This document shows, piece by piece, positions 48,118 through 56,660 of a DNA stretch of 64,000 nucleotides (within the stretch, counting starts at the first letter, position 1; the number at the start of each line of letters is the position of its first letter). Location: positions 1 through 64,000 of the forward strand of contig NZ_AWNH01000008.1 in the NCBI RefSeq assembly GCF_000482245.1, in the 5' to 3' direction. The DNA comes from Leptolyngbya sp. Heron Island J. Its GTDB lineage: Bacteria; Cyanobacteriota; Cyanobacteriia; Phormidesmidales; Phormidesmidaceae. The notes beneath the pieces are model-generated. The model ran no database searches, was not told the DNA's origin, and worked only from the letters and a program-made list of their open reading frames with translations. The position numbers and the translations under genes were made by a program.

Positions 48118-48778
48118 TCTAGCAAGGCTGATAGTTGCCCTATCCTGGTCATGGATGCAGGCGTACTCGAATTCTATGGATGCAAGGTGAACTACTGTGA
48201 CTACTATGGGTCCTGAAGCTAGATTTCAAAATTGACGTTAGATTCCAGGAGGATGTTAGGAATCAGGTTTCAAGGTGCTAACCAATAATAATACTCAGAC
48301 TTAAATCACCGCCATCAGGGCAAACTGATTGAGATTGAATGGCTCAAGAGCAATCAATTGTTCACCGATGCCCGCAGGCTAAAAAATTAGCCTCCTATAG
48401 ATTTTCAGTATTTTACTGGGCTGTAAACACGGCGACAACCCAGACTCAGGTGTCTTCATAGGAATTCATTGAAAGTCTAATTTAAATCGTCTGACCTACG
48501 TTGAAATTCACGGCATTTTGTATAAGACGCTACCTTGTAACGTGATTACCTTCTAGCCCATAGCTGATAATGAGAGCTCTCTCATGAAAGCTGCTTTCAT
48601 GAGAGAAATTTAAGATTTTGTTCACTTAGGTTTTAACAATATTCGCCAGGCAGGGGTACAGACCCTTAATGAGTAAGACGAACCTACTATGCACCCTTTG
48701 AGATGGGAGAAGCTTTTGTATCCTGCAGCTCTTGTTGTCAGAAAAGTATCCTGTCTTCCTCAAAATTTTAGTTGAGCC
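48118..48778. other. 661-bp intergenic region
   Basis: It separates the divergent OmpR-type regulator and the COG4671 gene. I see no protein gene. It contains a small hairpin AGGCTAA-AAAA-TTAGCCT (48376-48393) and the overlapping hairpins at 48570-48606. Confidence 0.55.
48570..48606 (+). promoter_or_regulatory. Overlapping alternative hairpins in the leader of the next gene
   Basis: A perfect 13-bp stem forms between 48578-48590 and 48594-48606 with a 3-base loop. The segment CTCTCAT in its left arm also matches an upstream ATGAGAG (48570-48576), giving a competing fold around GAGAGCTCTC. No T-run follows. It lies 170 bp before the COG4671 gene. It may be an operator or RNA switch; the function is unproven. 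Confidence 0.35.
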
Positions 48779-49999
48779 ATGATTGATCAGTGGTCCAACA
48801 AAAACGCTTCAAAAACTTTGTTGTTTTACTGCCAGCCTGGTCTTGATGTCGATCAGTTGAAGTGCAGTATGACCATTATTCATGGTCTGGCCCAAGAGTT
48901 TGAGGTTTATTTTGTTAACGGTGGCAATGTAATTCAAGATTTTTATCTGCCCCAGGGGGTTCAAGTTGTTAATCTGCCAGCTGCTAAATCTGGGCAGCAG
49001 ACCCCTGGTAAACTGTCATGGGTGGAAGATTCGTTGGATATCTGCCTGGCTGTACGGCGGCGGCAGCAGCTGTTGGAACTTTGCGATCGCATCCGGCCCA
49101 GTGCAGTTTTGCTGGAGCTATTTCCCTTTAACCATCAGAGGTTTACCAACGAACTTATCCCTCTGTTAGAGCGGGCCAGGCAATATGGTGCCAAAACAAT
49201 CTGCAGTTGGCGCGATGTCATAGGCCCGGCCATCAATCCGCTCCATCACCATCCTCAACTATGGCAGCTGCTCAATCAGTATTTTGATCAGCTGCTCATC
49301 CATAGCGATCCCAACTTAATCTCTCTGGATTACTCCTTGGTACCCATTAGAAACCTCACCTGTCAAATCAACTACACCGGTTTTGTAGTCCCTAATATAG
49401 ACCGAGGATTCGCCCCCAAAGTCAGCACCGCTCCTCCAACCATTCTTGTCAGTATAGGTGACGGACGTTCGGACCATACATTACTCAATTGCATTGCTGA
49501 GGTCAGTCAGTATCTGGAGGATAAAATCCCTCATCATATTCACATGGTTACAGGGATATTTACTCCTATGGACGTCTATGAGCACCTACAGACACTGGCA
49601 GCAGACCAACCCAATCTCACAGTTCAGCGCTATCACTGTGATCTCCTGAGCGTCATGGCCCAAGCCGATTTATTTATTGGTATGGCAAATGATAATACTC
49701 TCCTGGATGTGTTGCAAACCAGGGTGCCAGCGATGTTGTTGCCGTTGCCAGCAGATAAAAATCAAACCCAGAGACTGTGCCCTCAACGTTTGGCAGAGTT
49801 AGAGATTATTAAAATAGTTGAACATGATCTAGAGCCTATTCTTTTCTCCTTTGAAATCTTAGAAGCCCTGAGTCGTTATCCCCATCAACACGTTTTCTGC
49901 TTGCGAGGCGTGCAAGTAACAGCAACTCGTATTAAACAGTTGGTCACCAGAGAACGTGACACTACCCCAGTGGACCATAGTCTAAATTCCTCCCTTTGA
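48779..49999 (+). CDS. COG4671 predicted glycosyltransferase (GT28-like)
   Basis: The 406-residue protein resembles MurG-like GT-B enzymes. The N-terminal half has TLLFYCQPGLDVDQLKCSMT, then AVLLELFPFNHQRFTNELIP near residue 118 and TICSWRDVIGPA. The C-terminal half has ILVSIGDGRSDHTLLN near 222 and ADLFIGMANDNTLLDVLQTR near 298, the nucleotide-sugar side. The ELFPF...R-DV pattern is typical of COG4671 proteins, which lack a known substrate. The gene stands alone between regulators. Confidence 0.7.
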   Translation: MIDQWSNKNASKTLLFYCQPGLDVDQLKCSMTIIHGLAQEFEVYFVNGGNVIQDFYLPQGVQVVNLPAAKSGQQTPGKLSWVEDSLDICLAVRRRQQLLELCDRIRPSAVLLELFPFNHQRFTNELIPLLERARQYGAKTICSWRDVIGPAINPLHHHPQLWQLLNQYFDQLLIHSDPNLISLDYSLVPIRNLTCQINYTGFVVPNIDRGFAPKVSTAPPTILVSIGDGRSDHTLLNCIAEVSQYLEDKIPHHIHMVTGIFTPMDVYEHLQTLAADQPNLTVQRYHCDLLSVMAQADLFIGMANDNTLLDVLQTRVPAMLLPLPADKNQTQRLCPQRLAELEIIKIVEHDLEPILFSFEILEALSRYPHQHVFCLRGVQVTATRIKQLVTRERDTTPVDHSLNSSL

Positions 50000-50147
50000 G
50001 CCAGCCATGAACCCGGTGAAAAGCCACTCTATAGAGAGTGACACCTTGCGCACGATCCGCGAGATAGCATCCGTCTCATTCATTGAAACTGCCATTGCGG
50101 CTGAATGGTAAATAACTGATTCAGGTACGATTACAGCACTTACCGAT

Positions 50148-50175
50148 CCAGTATTCAGTTGCCAGTATTCAGTTG
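50148..50175. repeat. Tandem 14-bp duplication
   Basis: CCAGTATTCAGTTG occurs twice in a row (50148-50161 and 50162-50175). The second unit overlaps the last codons of the ComFB-like gene. It looks like a recent slippage event. Confidence 0.8.
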
Positions 50176-50519
50176 ATGGATGAGTTGGCCGCATCACCAG
50201 GTGTATCAAACGGCTGGTATATGTGCCTGATGACATTTAATGGCACCATGTAGCGAATCCCTTCATGGATCAGCTCTTTAATCTGCTGTTGTTGTCCTAA
50301 CGATAGCTGAGCAACCTTATTTGACAAAAGGTCTTCCTGGCTGGCATTAACAGCAATATGACTGTTGGGAATACGTCTGAGCACATACAGCATCAGCTTG
50401 CTGCGAAAGTCGGCATCCTGAAAAGCAAGCTGGTGTGGGTTTTCAGGATAGGTGGCCAAAATCTGGTCAATCCATATCTTGGCCACCAGGCGGGTTAAAT
50501 TAATAATCTGTTTTGGCAT
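50169..50519 (-). CDS. Possible ComFB-family small protein
   Basis: This 116-residue protein has LVAKIWIDQILATYP followed by a segment (DADFRSKLMLYVLRRIPNSHIAV). The latter resembles the Asp/Leu-Asn-Arg-Leu-Pro core of ComFB-type proteins, which in cyanobacteria bind cyclic dinucleotides. The resemblance is partial (RRIPNSHIAV instead of NRLPPLYATS). It is mostly helical with no membrane span. The C-terminus falls in a tandem duplication, so its last residues may vary between strains. It is a real gene by codon pattern and position; the family call is tentative. Confidence 0.5.
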   Translation of the reverse strand: MPKQIINLTRLVAKIWIDQILATYPENPHQLAFQDADFRSKLMLYVLRRIPNSHIAVNASQEDLLSNKVAQLSLGQQQQIKELIHEGIRYMVPLNVIRHIYQPFDTPGDAANSSIN

Positions 50520-50575
50520 TTTATTATCGACATCCTATCAAAGCTTCAAGGGCGATCCTGCGAGAATGGAAAACG

Positions 50576-50611
50576 CCACAGTATTGAGTGCAGGAGGCCT
50601 CAATACTGTGG
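50576..50611. promoter_or_regulatory. Perfect 13-bp inverted repeat between divergent genes
   Basis: CCACAGTATTGAG (50576-50588) and CTCAATACTGTGG (50599-50611) are exact complements around a 10-base spacer. Neither neighbouring gene ends here: the ComFB-like gene starts at 50519 and the oxoprolinase gene at 50765. A terminator is therefore unlikely and an operator more plausible. Confidence 0.45.
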
Positions 50612-50764
50612 TCACATCAGGTTTCTAGGTAAAACGCTTTTGTCTAACGTAGATCAAGAATATGTAGATCTTATGTTGACCCATAGATTTTGGTCAGCGG
50701 AGGTGCCCTACCCAAGGACTACTGAACCCGATACCATAGGCCTTTGGCCCATAGTATTGTCCCC

Positions 50765-53700
50765 ATGGAGCAGTCATCTAATCTCGGCAATCGCTGGCAG
50801 TTTTGGATCGATCGCGGCGGCACCTTTACCGATGTGGTAGCCCAGCGCCCCGACGGTAGTCTGGTGATTCATAAACTTCTATCTGAGAATCCTGAACAGT
50901 ATGAAGATGCACCCCTGCAGGGTATCCGAGACATTTTGGCCATAGCCCCAGAACAACCGCTGCCGACGGACCACATTGGGGTGGTGAAAATGGGCACGAC
51001 GGTGGCGACCAATGCTCTGTTGGAGCACAAAGGCGATCGCACCGTGTTGGTGATTACCCAGGGCTTTAAAGATGCGCTGCGGATTGGCTACCAAAATCGA
51101 CCGGATATCTTTGCCCGTCAAATTGTCTTACCAGCCATGCTCTATGAACGGGTAATTGAAGTGGAAGAACGCTACAGTGCCCAGGGAGAAGAACTGCTCC
51201 CCGTGCAGCTATCGGCTTTAAGCAAACAGCTGCAACAGGCCTATGGGGCCGGCATTCGCTCCTGTGCCATTGTGTTGATGCATGGCTATCGCTATCCTGA
51301 CCACGAAAATCAGGTGGCAGCCCTGGCCCAGGACATTGGGTTTACCCAAATTTCCGTATCCCATGACGTCAGCCCGCTGATGAAGCTGGTGAGTCGGGGC
51401 GATACCACCATGGTGGATGCGTACCTATCGCCCATTCTCAAGCGTTATGTTGACCGGGTGGCGTTGGCCCTGGGGGCTACCGCCAATCACAAGACGGGAC
51501 CAGCCGCCCAAACCCAGCAGCCTCAGCTCATGTTTATGCAGTCCAATGGGGGACTCACCGACGCCCATTTGTTTCGGGGCAAAGACAGCATTTTGTCCGG
51601 ACCGGCTGGGGGGGTAGTCGGTGTGGTGCAGACAAGCGCGATCGCAAATCTGCATAAAATCATTGGTTTTGACATGGGTGGCACCTCCACCGATGTCTCC
51701 CACTACAACGGCGAGTATGAACGGGTGTTTGAATCGGAGGTGGCCGGGGTGCGCATCAAAGCACCGATGATGGCCATCCATACGGTGGCAGCCGGGGGGG
51801 GCTCTATTCTCCAGTTTGACGGAGCCCGCTATCGGGTTGGTCCAGACTCTGCCGGGGCGAATCCGGGTCCAGCCTGCTATCGCAAAGGTGGCCCCCTGAC
51901 GGTCACCGACTGCAATGTGATGCTGGGAAAAATCCAACCTGCATTTTTCCCCCAGGTTTTTGGCCCAGACGGCCATCAATCATTAGATGTAGCCGTGGTC
52001 AAACAGCAGTTTGTAAGCCTGGCTGAGCAGATCCACCAGGAGACGGGCGATGTGCGATCGCCTGAGCAAGTCGCCGCTGGTTTTCTTGCCATTGCCGTTG
52101 AAAACATGGCCAACGCCATCAAAAAAATCTCAGTGCAGCAGGGCCACGACGTCTCGGAGTACACCCTGTCTTGCTTTGGGGCGGCAGCTGGCCAGCATGC
52201 CTGTCTCCTCGCCGATGCCCTGGGCATGCAACAAATTTTTATTCACCCTTTGGCGGGGGTATTATCCGCCTACGGCATGGGGTTAGCAGATCTGCGGGCC
52301 TTACGACAAGCCGCCATAGAACAACCTCTCACCGCCGAAATTATCCCTGTACTGCAACAAACACTAGACGAGATTACCGCTCCCGCCCTGGCCGAAGTCA
52401 AACGCCAGCAGGTTGCCGATGAGTGCATCGTTGTCCTGGCCAGGGTGCATGTTCGCTACACTGGCACAGACACCGCTCTGATCGTCAATTTTGGTGAGTT
52501 GTCAGCCATGATGGCCCAGTTTGAACAGGACTATCAGCAGCGCTACGGGTTTACCATGCCAGCCAAACCGCTGATGGTGGAAGCCGTTTCAGTGGAAGTT
52601 GTGGGCAAGATGCCAATGCCCCAAGAACCGATCGAGGACTCACCGCGCCCCCATCCTCCCGTCCCCGTTACCACCGTATCGATGTTTACCGCCCATGTCT
52701 GGCAGCCCACTCCCCTGTTTCAGCGCCATGACCTGCGACCAGGAGACCAGATTCCAGGGCCTGCCATTATCGTCGAAGCCACCGGCACCAATGTGATCGA
52801 ACCTGGCTGGGTCGTAGAGGTTAGCGATCGCAACCACCTTTTGCTCACCAAGGACACCGTTCATAAAACAGCTCAAACAGAGCCCGGCAGAACAGCCAAA
52901 CCAGAGCGATCAGCCCCTTCCCGTCAGTCCCTGGCCACCCCTGATCCAGTGATGCTAGAGATTTTTAACAATCTGTTTATGGCCATCGCTGAACAGATGG
53001 GCTTTACCCTACAAAAGACCAGTCACTCAGTCAACATCAAAGAGAGATTAGACTTCTCCTGCGCCATTTTTGACCACCAGGGTCAGCTGGTCGCCAATGC
53101 CCCCCATATCCCTGTGCATCTGGGCTCCATGGGCCAAAGCGTCGAAAGCCTGATCGCCGCCAAAGGCAAACACCTGAAACCCGGCGATGTCTATGTGCTC
53201 AACAACCCTTATAACGGCGGCACCCACCTCCCCGACATCACCGTCATCACCCCCGTCTTTCCTCCTCGCTCTGCTCCCGCTGCCATCTCCCCCACGTCCC
53301 CTCTTTTCTACGTCGCCTCCCGTGGCCACCATGCCGACATTGGCGGCATCACCCCCGGCTCTATGCCCCCCAACAGTACAACGGTGATTGAAGAAGGCGT
53401 ACTAATCGACAACTTTCAGCTGGTGGATCGGGGACAGTTTCGAGAAAATGAGCTACTGGAGCTACTGACCCAGGCCCCCTATCCTGTGCGTAACCCCCAT
53501 CAAAATATTGCCGATCTCCAGGCTCAAATCGCGGCCAATGAGAAAGGTGTCCAGGAGCTGCATAAAATGGTGGACCACTATGGTCTGGCCACGGTGCAAG
53601 CCTATATGCAACATGTGCAGGACAATGCCGAAGAGTCGGTGCGACGGGTGATTGAGGTGCTCAATCCTGGTCAATTTACCTATCACATGGACGATGGCGC

Positions 53701-54490
53701 TCAGGTACAGGTGGCAATTAGCTGCGATCGCACTCAACGCAGTGCCCGCATTGATTTCTCGGGCACCTCACCCCAGCAGATCACCAACTACAATGCCCCG
53801 GCTGCTGTTTGTAAAGCCGCCGTCCTCTATGTCTTTCGCACTCTGGTCGACGACCAGATTCCCCTCAATGCGGGCTGTCTCAAACCATTAGAAATTATTA
53901 TCCCAACTGGCTGTATGCTCAACCCCCAGTATCCAGCGGCAGTGGTGGCCGGTAATGTCGAAACATCTCAGGTAATTACCGATGCTCTGTATGGAGCCCT
54001 GGGGATCATGGCAGCCGCCCAGGGGACCATGAACAACTTCACCTTTGGTAGCGATCGCTATCAATACTATGAGACTATTTGCGGCGGTTCAGGCGCTGGA
54101 CCAGATCACCCTGGCACCGATGCGGTCCAAACCCACATGACCAACTCTCGTCTCACCGATCCAGAAATCTTAGAATGGCGGTTCCCTGTCATTTTAGAGA
54201 GTTTTAGCATCCGTCAGGGCAGCGGCGGCCAGGGGCACCACCCAGGGGGTAACGGTGTGATCCGACGAGTCACCTTTAGGGAAGCCATGACCGCCGCGAT
54301 TCTCTCCAACCATCGCCACGTTGCTCCTTTTGGTTTAAAGGGAGGGACTCCTGGCAAAACCGGCCACAACTATCTCTTGCGACAGAATGGCACAACAGAA
54401 AACTTAGACAGCAAAGCCAGCGTCCAGATGCAGCCCGGCGATACAATTGTGATTGAGACCCCTGGCGGCGGCGGCTATGGTGTTCTCTAG
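50765..54490 (+). CDS. 5-oxoprolinase/hydantoinase, fused HyuA-HyuB
   Basis: The 1241-residue cytosolic enzyme would hydrolyse 5-oxoproline to glutamate with ATP. The N-terminal HyuA-type part has FWIDRGGTFTDVVAQRPDG, KMGTTVATNALLE, GFDMGGTSTDVS (ATP site near 300) and HTVAAGGGSI. The C-terminal HyuB-type part starts near 730 with SVNIKERLDFSCAIFD and HLGSMGQSVE, followed by NNPYNGGTHLPDITV, GSGAGPDHPGTDAVQTHMTN and the end ETPGGGGYG. A Pro/Ser-rich insert (PPRSAPAAISPTSP) interrupts HyuB before LFYVASRGHHADIGG and lies in a pyrimidine-rich DNA stretch. A TTG at 50744 is possible, but ATG 50765 is chosen. The fused form is usual in eukaryotes and many bacteria. Confidence 0.9.
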   Translation: MEQSSNLGNRWQFWIDRGGTFTDVVAQRPDGSLVIHKLLSENPEQYEDAPLQGIRDILAIAPEQPLPTDHIGVVKMGTTVATNALLEHKGDRTVLVITQGFKDALRIGYQNRPDIFARQIVLPAMLYERVIEVEERYSAQGEELLPVQLSALSKQLQQAYGAGIRSCAIVLMHGYRYPDHENQVAALAQDIGFTQISVSHDVSPLMKLVSRGDTTMVDAYLSPILKRYVDRVALALGATANHKTGPAAQTQQPQLMFMQSNGGLTDAHLFRGKDSILSGPAGGVVGVVQTSAIANLHKIIGFDMGGTSTDVSHYNGEYERVFESEVAGVRIKAPMMAIHTVAAGGGSILQFDGARYRVGPDSAGANPGPACYRKGGPLTVTDCNVMLGKIQPAFFPQVFGPDGHQSLDVAVVKQQFVSLAEQIHQETGDVRSPEQVAAGFLAIAVENMANAIKKISVQQGHDVSEYTLSCFGAAAGQHACLLADALGMQQIFIHPLAGVLSAYGMGLADLRALRQAAIEQPLTAEIIPVLQQTLDEITAPALAEVKRQQVADECIVVLARVHVRYTGTDTALIVNFGELSAMMAQFEQDYQQRYGFTMPAKPLMVEAVSVEVVGKMPMPQEPIEDSPRPHPPVPVTTVSMFTAHVWQPTPLFQRHDLRPGDQIPGPAIIVEATGTNVIEPGWVVEVSDRNHLLLTKDTVHKTAQTEPGRTAKPERSAPSRQSLATPDPVMLEIFNNLFMAIAEQMGFTLQKTSHSVNIKERLDFSCAIFDHQGQLVANAPHIPVHLGSMGQSVESLIAAKGKHLKPGDVYVLNNPYNGGTHLPDITVITPVFPPRSAPAAISPTSPLFYVASRGHHADIGGITPGSMPPNSTTVIEEGVLIDNFQLVDRGQFRENELLELLTQAPYPVRNPHQNIADLQAQIAANEKGVQELHKMVDHYGLATVQAYMQHVQDNAEESVRRVIEVLNPGQFTYHMDDGAQVQVAISCDRTQRSARIDFSGTSPQQITNYNAPAAVCKAAVLYVFRTLVDDQIPLNAGCLKPLEIIIPTGCMLNPQYPAAVVAGNVETSQVITDALYGALGIMAAAQGTMNNFTFGSDRYQYYETICGGSGAGPDHPGTDAVQTHMTNSRLTDPEILEWRFPVILESFSIRQGSGGQGHHPGGNGVIRRVTFREAMTAAILSNHRHVAPFGLKGGTPGKTGHNYLLRQNGTTENLDSKASVQMQPGDTIVIETPGGGGYGVL

Positions 54491-54689
54491 ACCCATGGTC
54501 ATCAGCTGGGCCTAAATCAAATAAAGCATAGCAAAAACGCAAACCGTACCTGGCCCATCCCTCACAATTTCCTCAAATTGTCGACATATCCTAAAAGTAC
54601 AGGTTCCTTTGGGAAGCACTTCAAGCACCTAAAAACTTCAGGTGAACGCTATCGCATTAGCAGTTTTCGAGTTATTTGGAGGAATTAGT

Positions 54690-55157
54690 ATGACACTCAC
54701 ACACTGGCGTCCCTTTGGTTCCATTGAGCGATGGGAACCCTTTGGCGAATTTGACGCCCTGAGGAAAGAAATGGACAAACTGTTTGATCAGTTTAGGCCA
54801 GGTTGGGCAGAAGACGAAAACGGCTTTGGTTTTGTCCCCTCCGCTGAGATCAATGAAACCGAAACTGAAATTCATCTCAAGCTAGAAGTTCCAGGGATGG
54901 AAGCTGACGACTTGGATATTGAAGTAACCGATGGCGCAGTTATCATCAAAGGCGAACGGCAATCGGAAACAAAAACTGAGGAGAAAGGCGGATTCCGTTC
55001 CGAATTTCACTATGGCAAGTTTGAGCGACGGATTCCAATGCCTGCACGAATTGTGAAAGACCAGGTGGTGGCCGAATATAAGGCTGGTGTCCTCAGCCTG
55101 ACCATTCCTAAATCCGAAGAGAAGACAACAGAGGCTGTTAAAGTTAAGGTTGACTAG
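54690..55157 (+). CDS. Hsp20 small heat-shock protein
   Basis: The 155-residue protein has a short N-terminal arm (HWRPFGSIERWEPFGEFDAL), an alpha-crystallin domain (about 50-140; EINETETEIHLKLEVPGM, DLDIEVTDGAVIIKGERQSE, FERRIPMPARI, AEYKAGVLSLTIPK) and a short C-terminal tail without a clear I-x-I. It would form oligomers that hold unfolded proteins. A longer frame starts at 54642, but GGAGG at 54678-54682 is ideally placed for the ATG at 54690. A segment about 110 bases upstream can pair with this ribosome-binding site, which may give heat control. Confidence 0.92.
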   Translation: MTLTHWRPFGSIERWEPFGEFDALRKEMDKLFDQFRPGWAEDENGFGFVPSAEINETETEIHLKLEVPGMEADDLDIEVTDGAVIIKGERQSETKTEEKGGFRSEFHYGKFERRIPMPARIVKDQVVAEYKAGVLSLTIPKSEEKTTEAVKVKVD

Positions 55158-55202
55158 TGGCTGAGATTTGAGGTCATTAGCGATCTTCAGATAGAAAATT
55201 GC

Positions 55203-55240
55203 AAACCATCCTATGGGCATTGATGCTAGTAGGATGGTTT
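55203..55240. terminator. Bidirectional terminator between hsp20 and yihY-like genes
   Basis: AAACCATCCTA (55203-55213) and TAGGATGGTTT (55230-55240) form a perfect 11-bp stem that lies between two convergent genes. AT-rich outer base pairs give a T-run at the end of the stem on both strands. Confidence 0.7.
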
Positions 55241-55261
55241 CTCTATGGCCACAAAAAGATT

Positions 55262-56167
55262 TTAGTCGTTTTGATGGCAACGGCGACTACCAAATATATG
55301 AGCATAAACGTAGGTAAACTCGCCACCCAGGAAAAAGATTTGGCTGGTTAGATAAATCCACAGTAGTAGCACCATCACACCACCAATCAGACCGTAGGAC
55401 TGGAATCGACTACCCAGGCTGATGATGCTATTACTGATTAACTGTTGTAACAAAATCAAAAGACTAGCCGTCAGAACAGCACCCAGACCAACATCGTGCC
55501 AGGTGACTCGGGTAGTTGGTAGTACCCGGAACAGAATCATCACCACGGCTATCAACAAAATAAAGGATGCCCCCCATTGTAACGGTGGCAGCAGCACCAC
55601 CCGATCCAGCTCAATCAGATCGCTATAGGTACTGACACGTTCTAAAATGGCTAGCAAAATGTCAATTGCAATTTGAGTCAGCAACGACAACAGAATTAGC
55701 AATGCTGAGCCCACTACCAGGAGAAACGCCAGAATACGTTTCCAGATTAACCGCAATATGATTTCTAACCAGTGTCTATGTTCTTGGGCAGCTGGACGGA
55801 CATGCCATATTTTGTCAAAAGCATGGCTCAGAGCATTAAAAAAGCTACTGGCTGTAAATAACAGCACGAGAAAACCAATAATACTAGCGCCGGTACTTTT
55901 CTGGTGAAATTCCACCAGGGTAAGCTGAACAATTCTAAAGGCAGCCGGTGGCAATGCATCCCCGGCAAATAGCAGAATCTGATCGTAAGCATTACTCTGG
56001 GGACCAAGCCAAAAACCGACTACACTCAAAATCACCAAGATGATTGGAAACATGGAAAATAGAGCGTAGTAGGCCAAAGCGGCACCCATCTCCAAACAGC
56101 CATCTCGTTGCCATTTGAGAAAGGTGCGAGCGAATAATTTTGTCCATGGAGACTGGAGTAGTGACAC
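55262..56167 (-). CDS. YihY/BrkB family membrane protein
   Basis: The 301-residue protein has about six membrane segments. It carries the family sequence FLKWQRDGCLEMGAALAYYALFSMFPIILVILSVVGF at 17-53 (read in parts: MGAALAYYALFSMFP, IILVILSVVGFWLG). Further along are ASSFFNALSHAFDKIWHV, LPTTRVTWHDVGLGAVLTA and GGVMVLLLWIYLTSQIFFLG. The family was once annotated as RNase BN, which is incorrect; its transport or envelope role is unknown. The gene lies at the end of the minus strand block after the URC cluster, with 78 bp to the small acidic gene. Confidence 0.87.
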   Translation of the reverse strand: MSLLQSPWTKLFARTFLKWQRDGCLEMGAALAYYALFSMFPIILVILSVVGFWLGPQSNAYDQILLFAGDALPPAAFRIVQLTLVEFHQKSTGASIIGFLVLLFTASSFFNALSHAFDKIWHVRPAAQEHRHWLEIILRLIWKRILAFLLVVGSALLILLSLLTQIAIDILLAILERVSTYSDLIELDRVVLLPPLQWGASFILLIAVVMILFRVLPTTRVTWHDVGLGAVLTASLLILLQQLISNSIISLGSRFQSYGLIGGVMVLLLWIYLTSQIFFLGGEFTYVYAHIFGSRRCHQND

Positions 56168-56245
56168 AGTGGTTACCTGGCAGAATAGGGTCTGTGATTT
56201 TTCTATTGAGCCAATTCCACTTTACCGCCGAGTGCTGCTCGTGGG

Positions 56246-56599
56246 TTATTCACCATCATCTCCTAGCTCAACCGCCAACTCAGCCGCAAATCGAGCAAAT
56301 GAGAGCAACGCTTCTAGCTGATTATCATGGGGACCATCCTGACATTCCCCCCACTCCCATTCCCAAAACCAGCTACCAGGGTCATCACTGTCTTCAAAGA
56401 TCTCCAGACCTGGAATTGCATTAGTGACTTTGGTCGGAATTGGTTCATAGGCTGTGCTTAGTAAGATATCGTTGATGGTGGCAGCGTTATCATCTAGCTG
56501 ATTTTCGTCAATATCTTGCTTAAGGCTGATGGCCTGGCTCAGAATGCCACTGAGCATATCAGTAATATTTGTCTGATTTGTGTCTTGGTTAGGATTCAT
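56246..56599 (-). CDS. Small acidic protein of unknown function
   Basis: I do not recognise this 117-residue protein. It starts MNPNQDTNQTNITDMLSGIL and is rich in Asp/Glu (SLKQDIDENQLDDNAATIND, IFEDSDDPGSWFWEWEWGE). It has a Trp-rich centre and ends in a helix (ALLSFARFAAELAVEL). It has no signal peptide and no membrane span. A longer frame upstream runs inside the dehydrogenase gene and is ignored. The ATG at 56599 lies 62 bp after the dehydrogenase stop on the same strand, so it may be the last gene of the uracil-catabolic cluster. Confidence 0.65.
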   Translation of the reverse strand: MNPNQDTNQTNITDMLSGILSQAISLKQDIDENQLDDNAATINDILLSTAYEPIPTKVTNAIPGLEIFEDSDDPGSWFWEWEWGECQDGPHDNQLEALLSFARFAAELAVELGDDGE

Positions 56600-56660
56600 T
56601 AAGTAGCTGAAGAAGTATACGCTATTAAAAAATGATGCTGTGGTGTTTTTATACACCAAC

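Noticed and set aside
49982-50236. 84-codon minus-strand frame
   Set aside because: It overlaps the ends of two better-supported genes and has no recognisable features.
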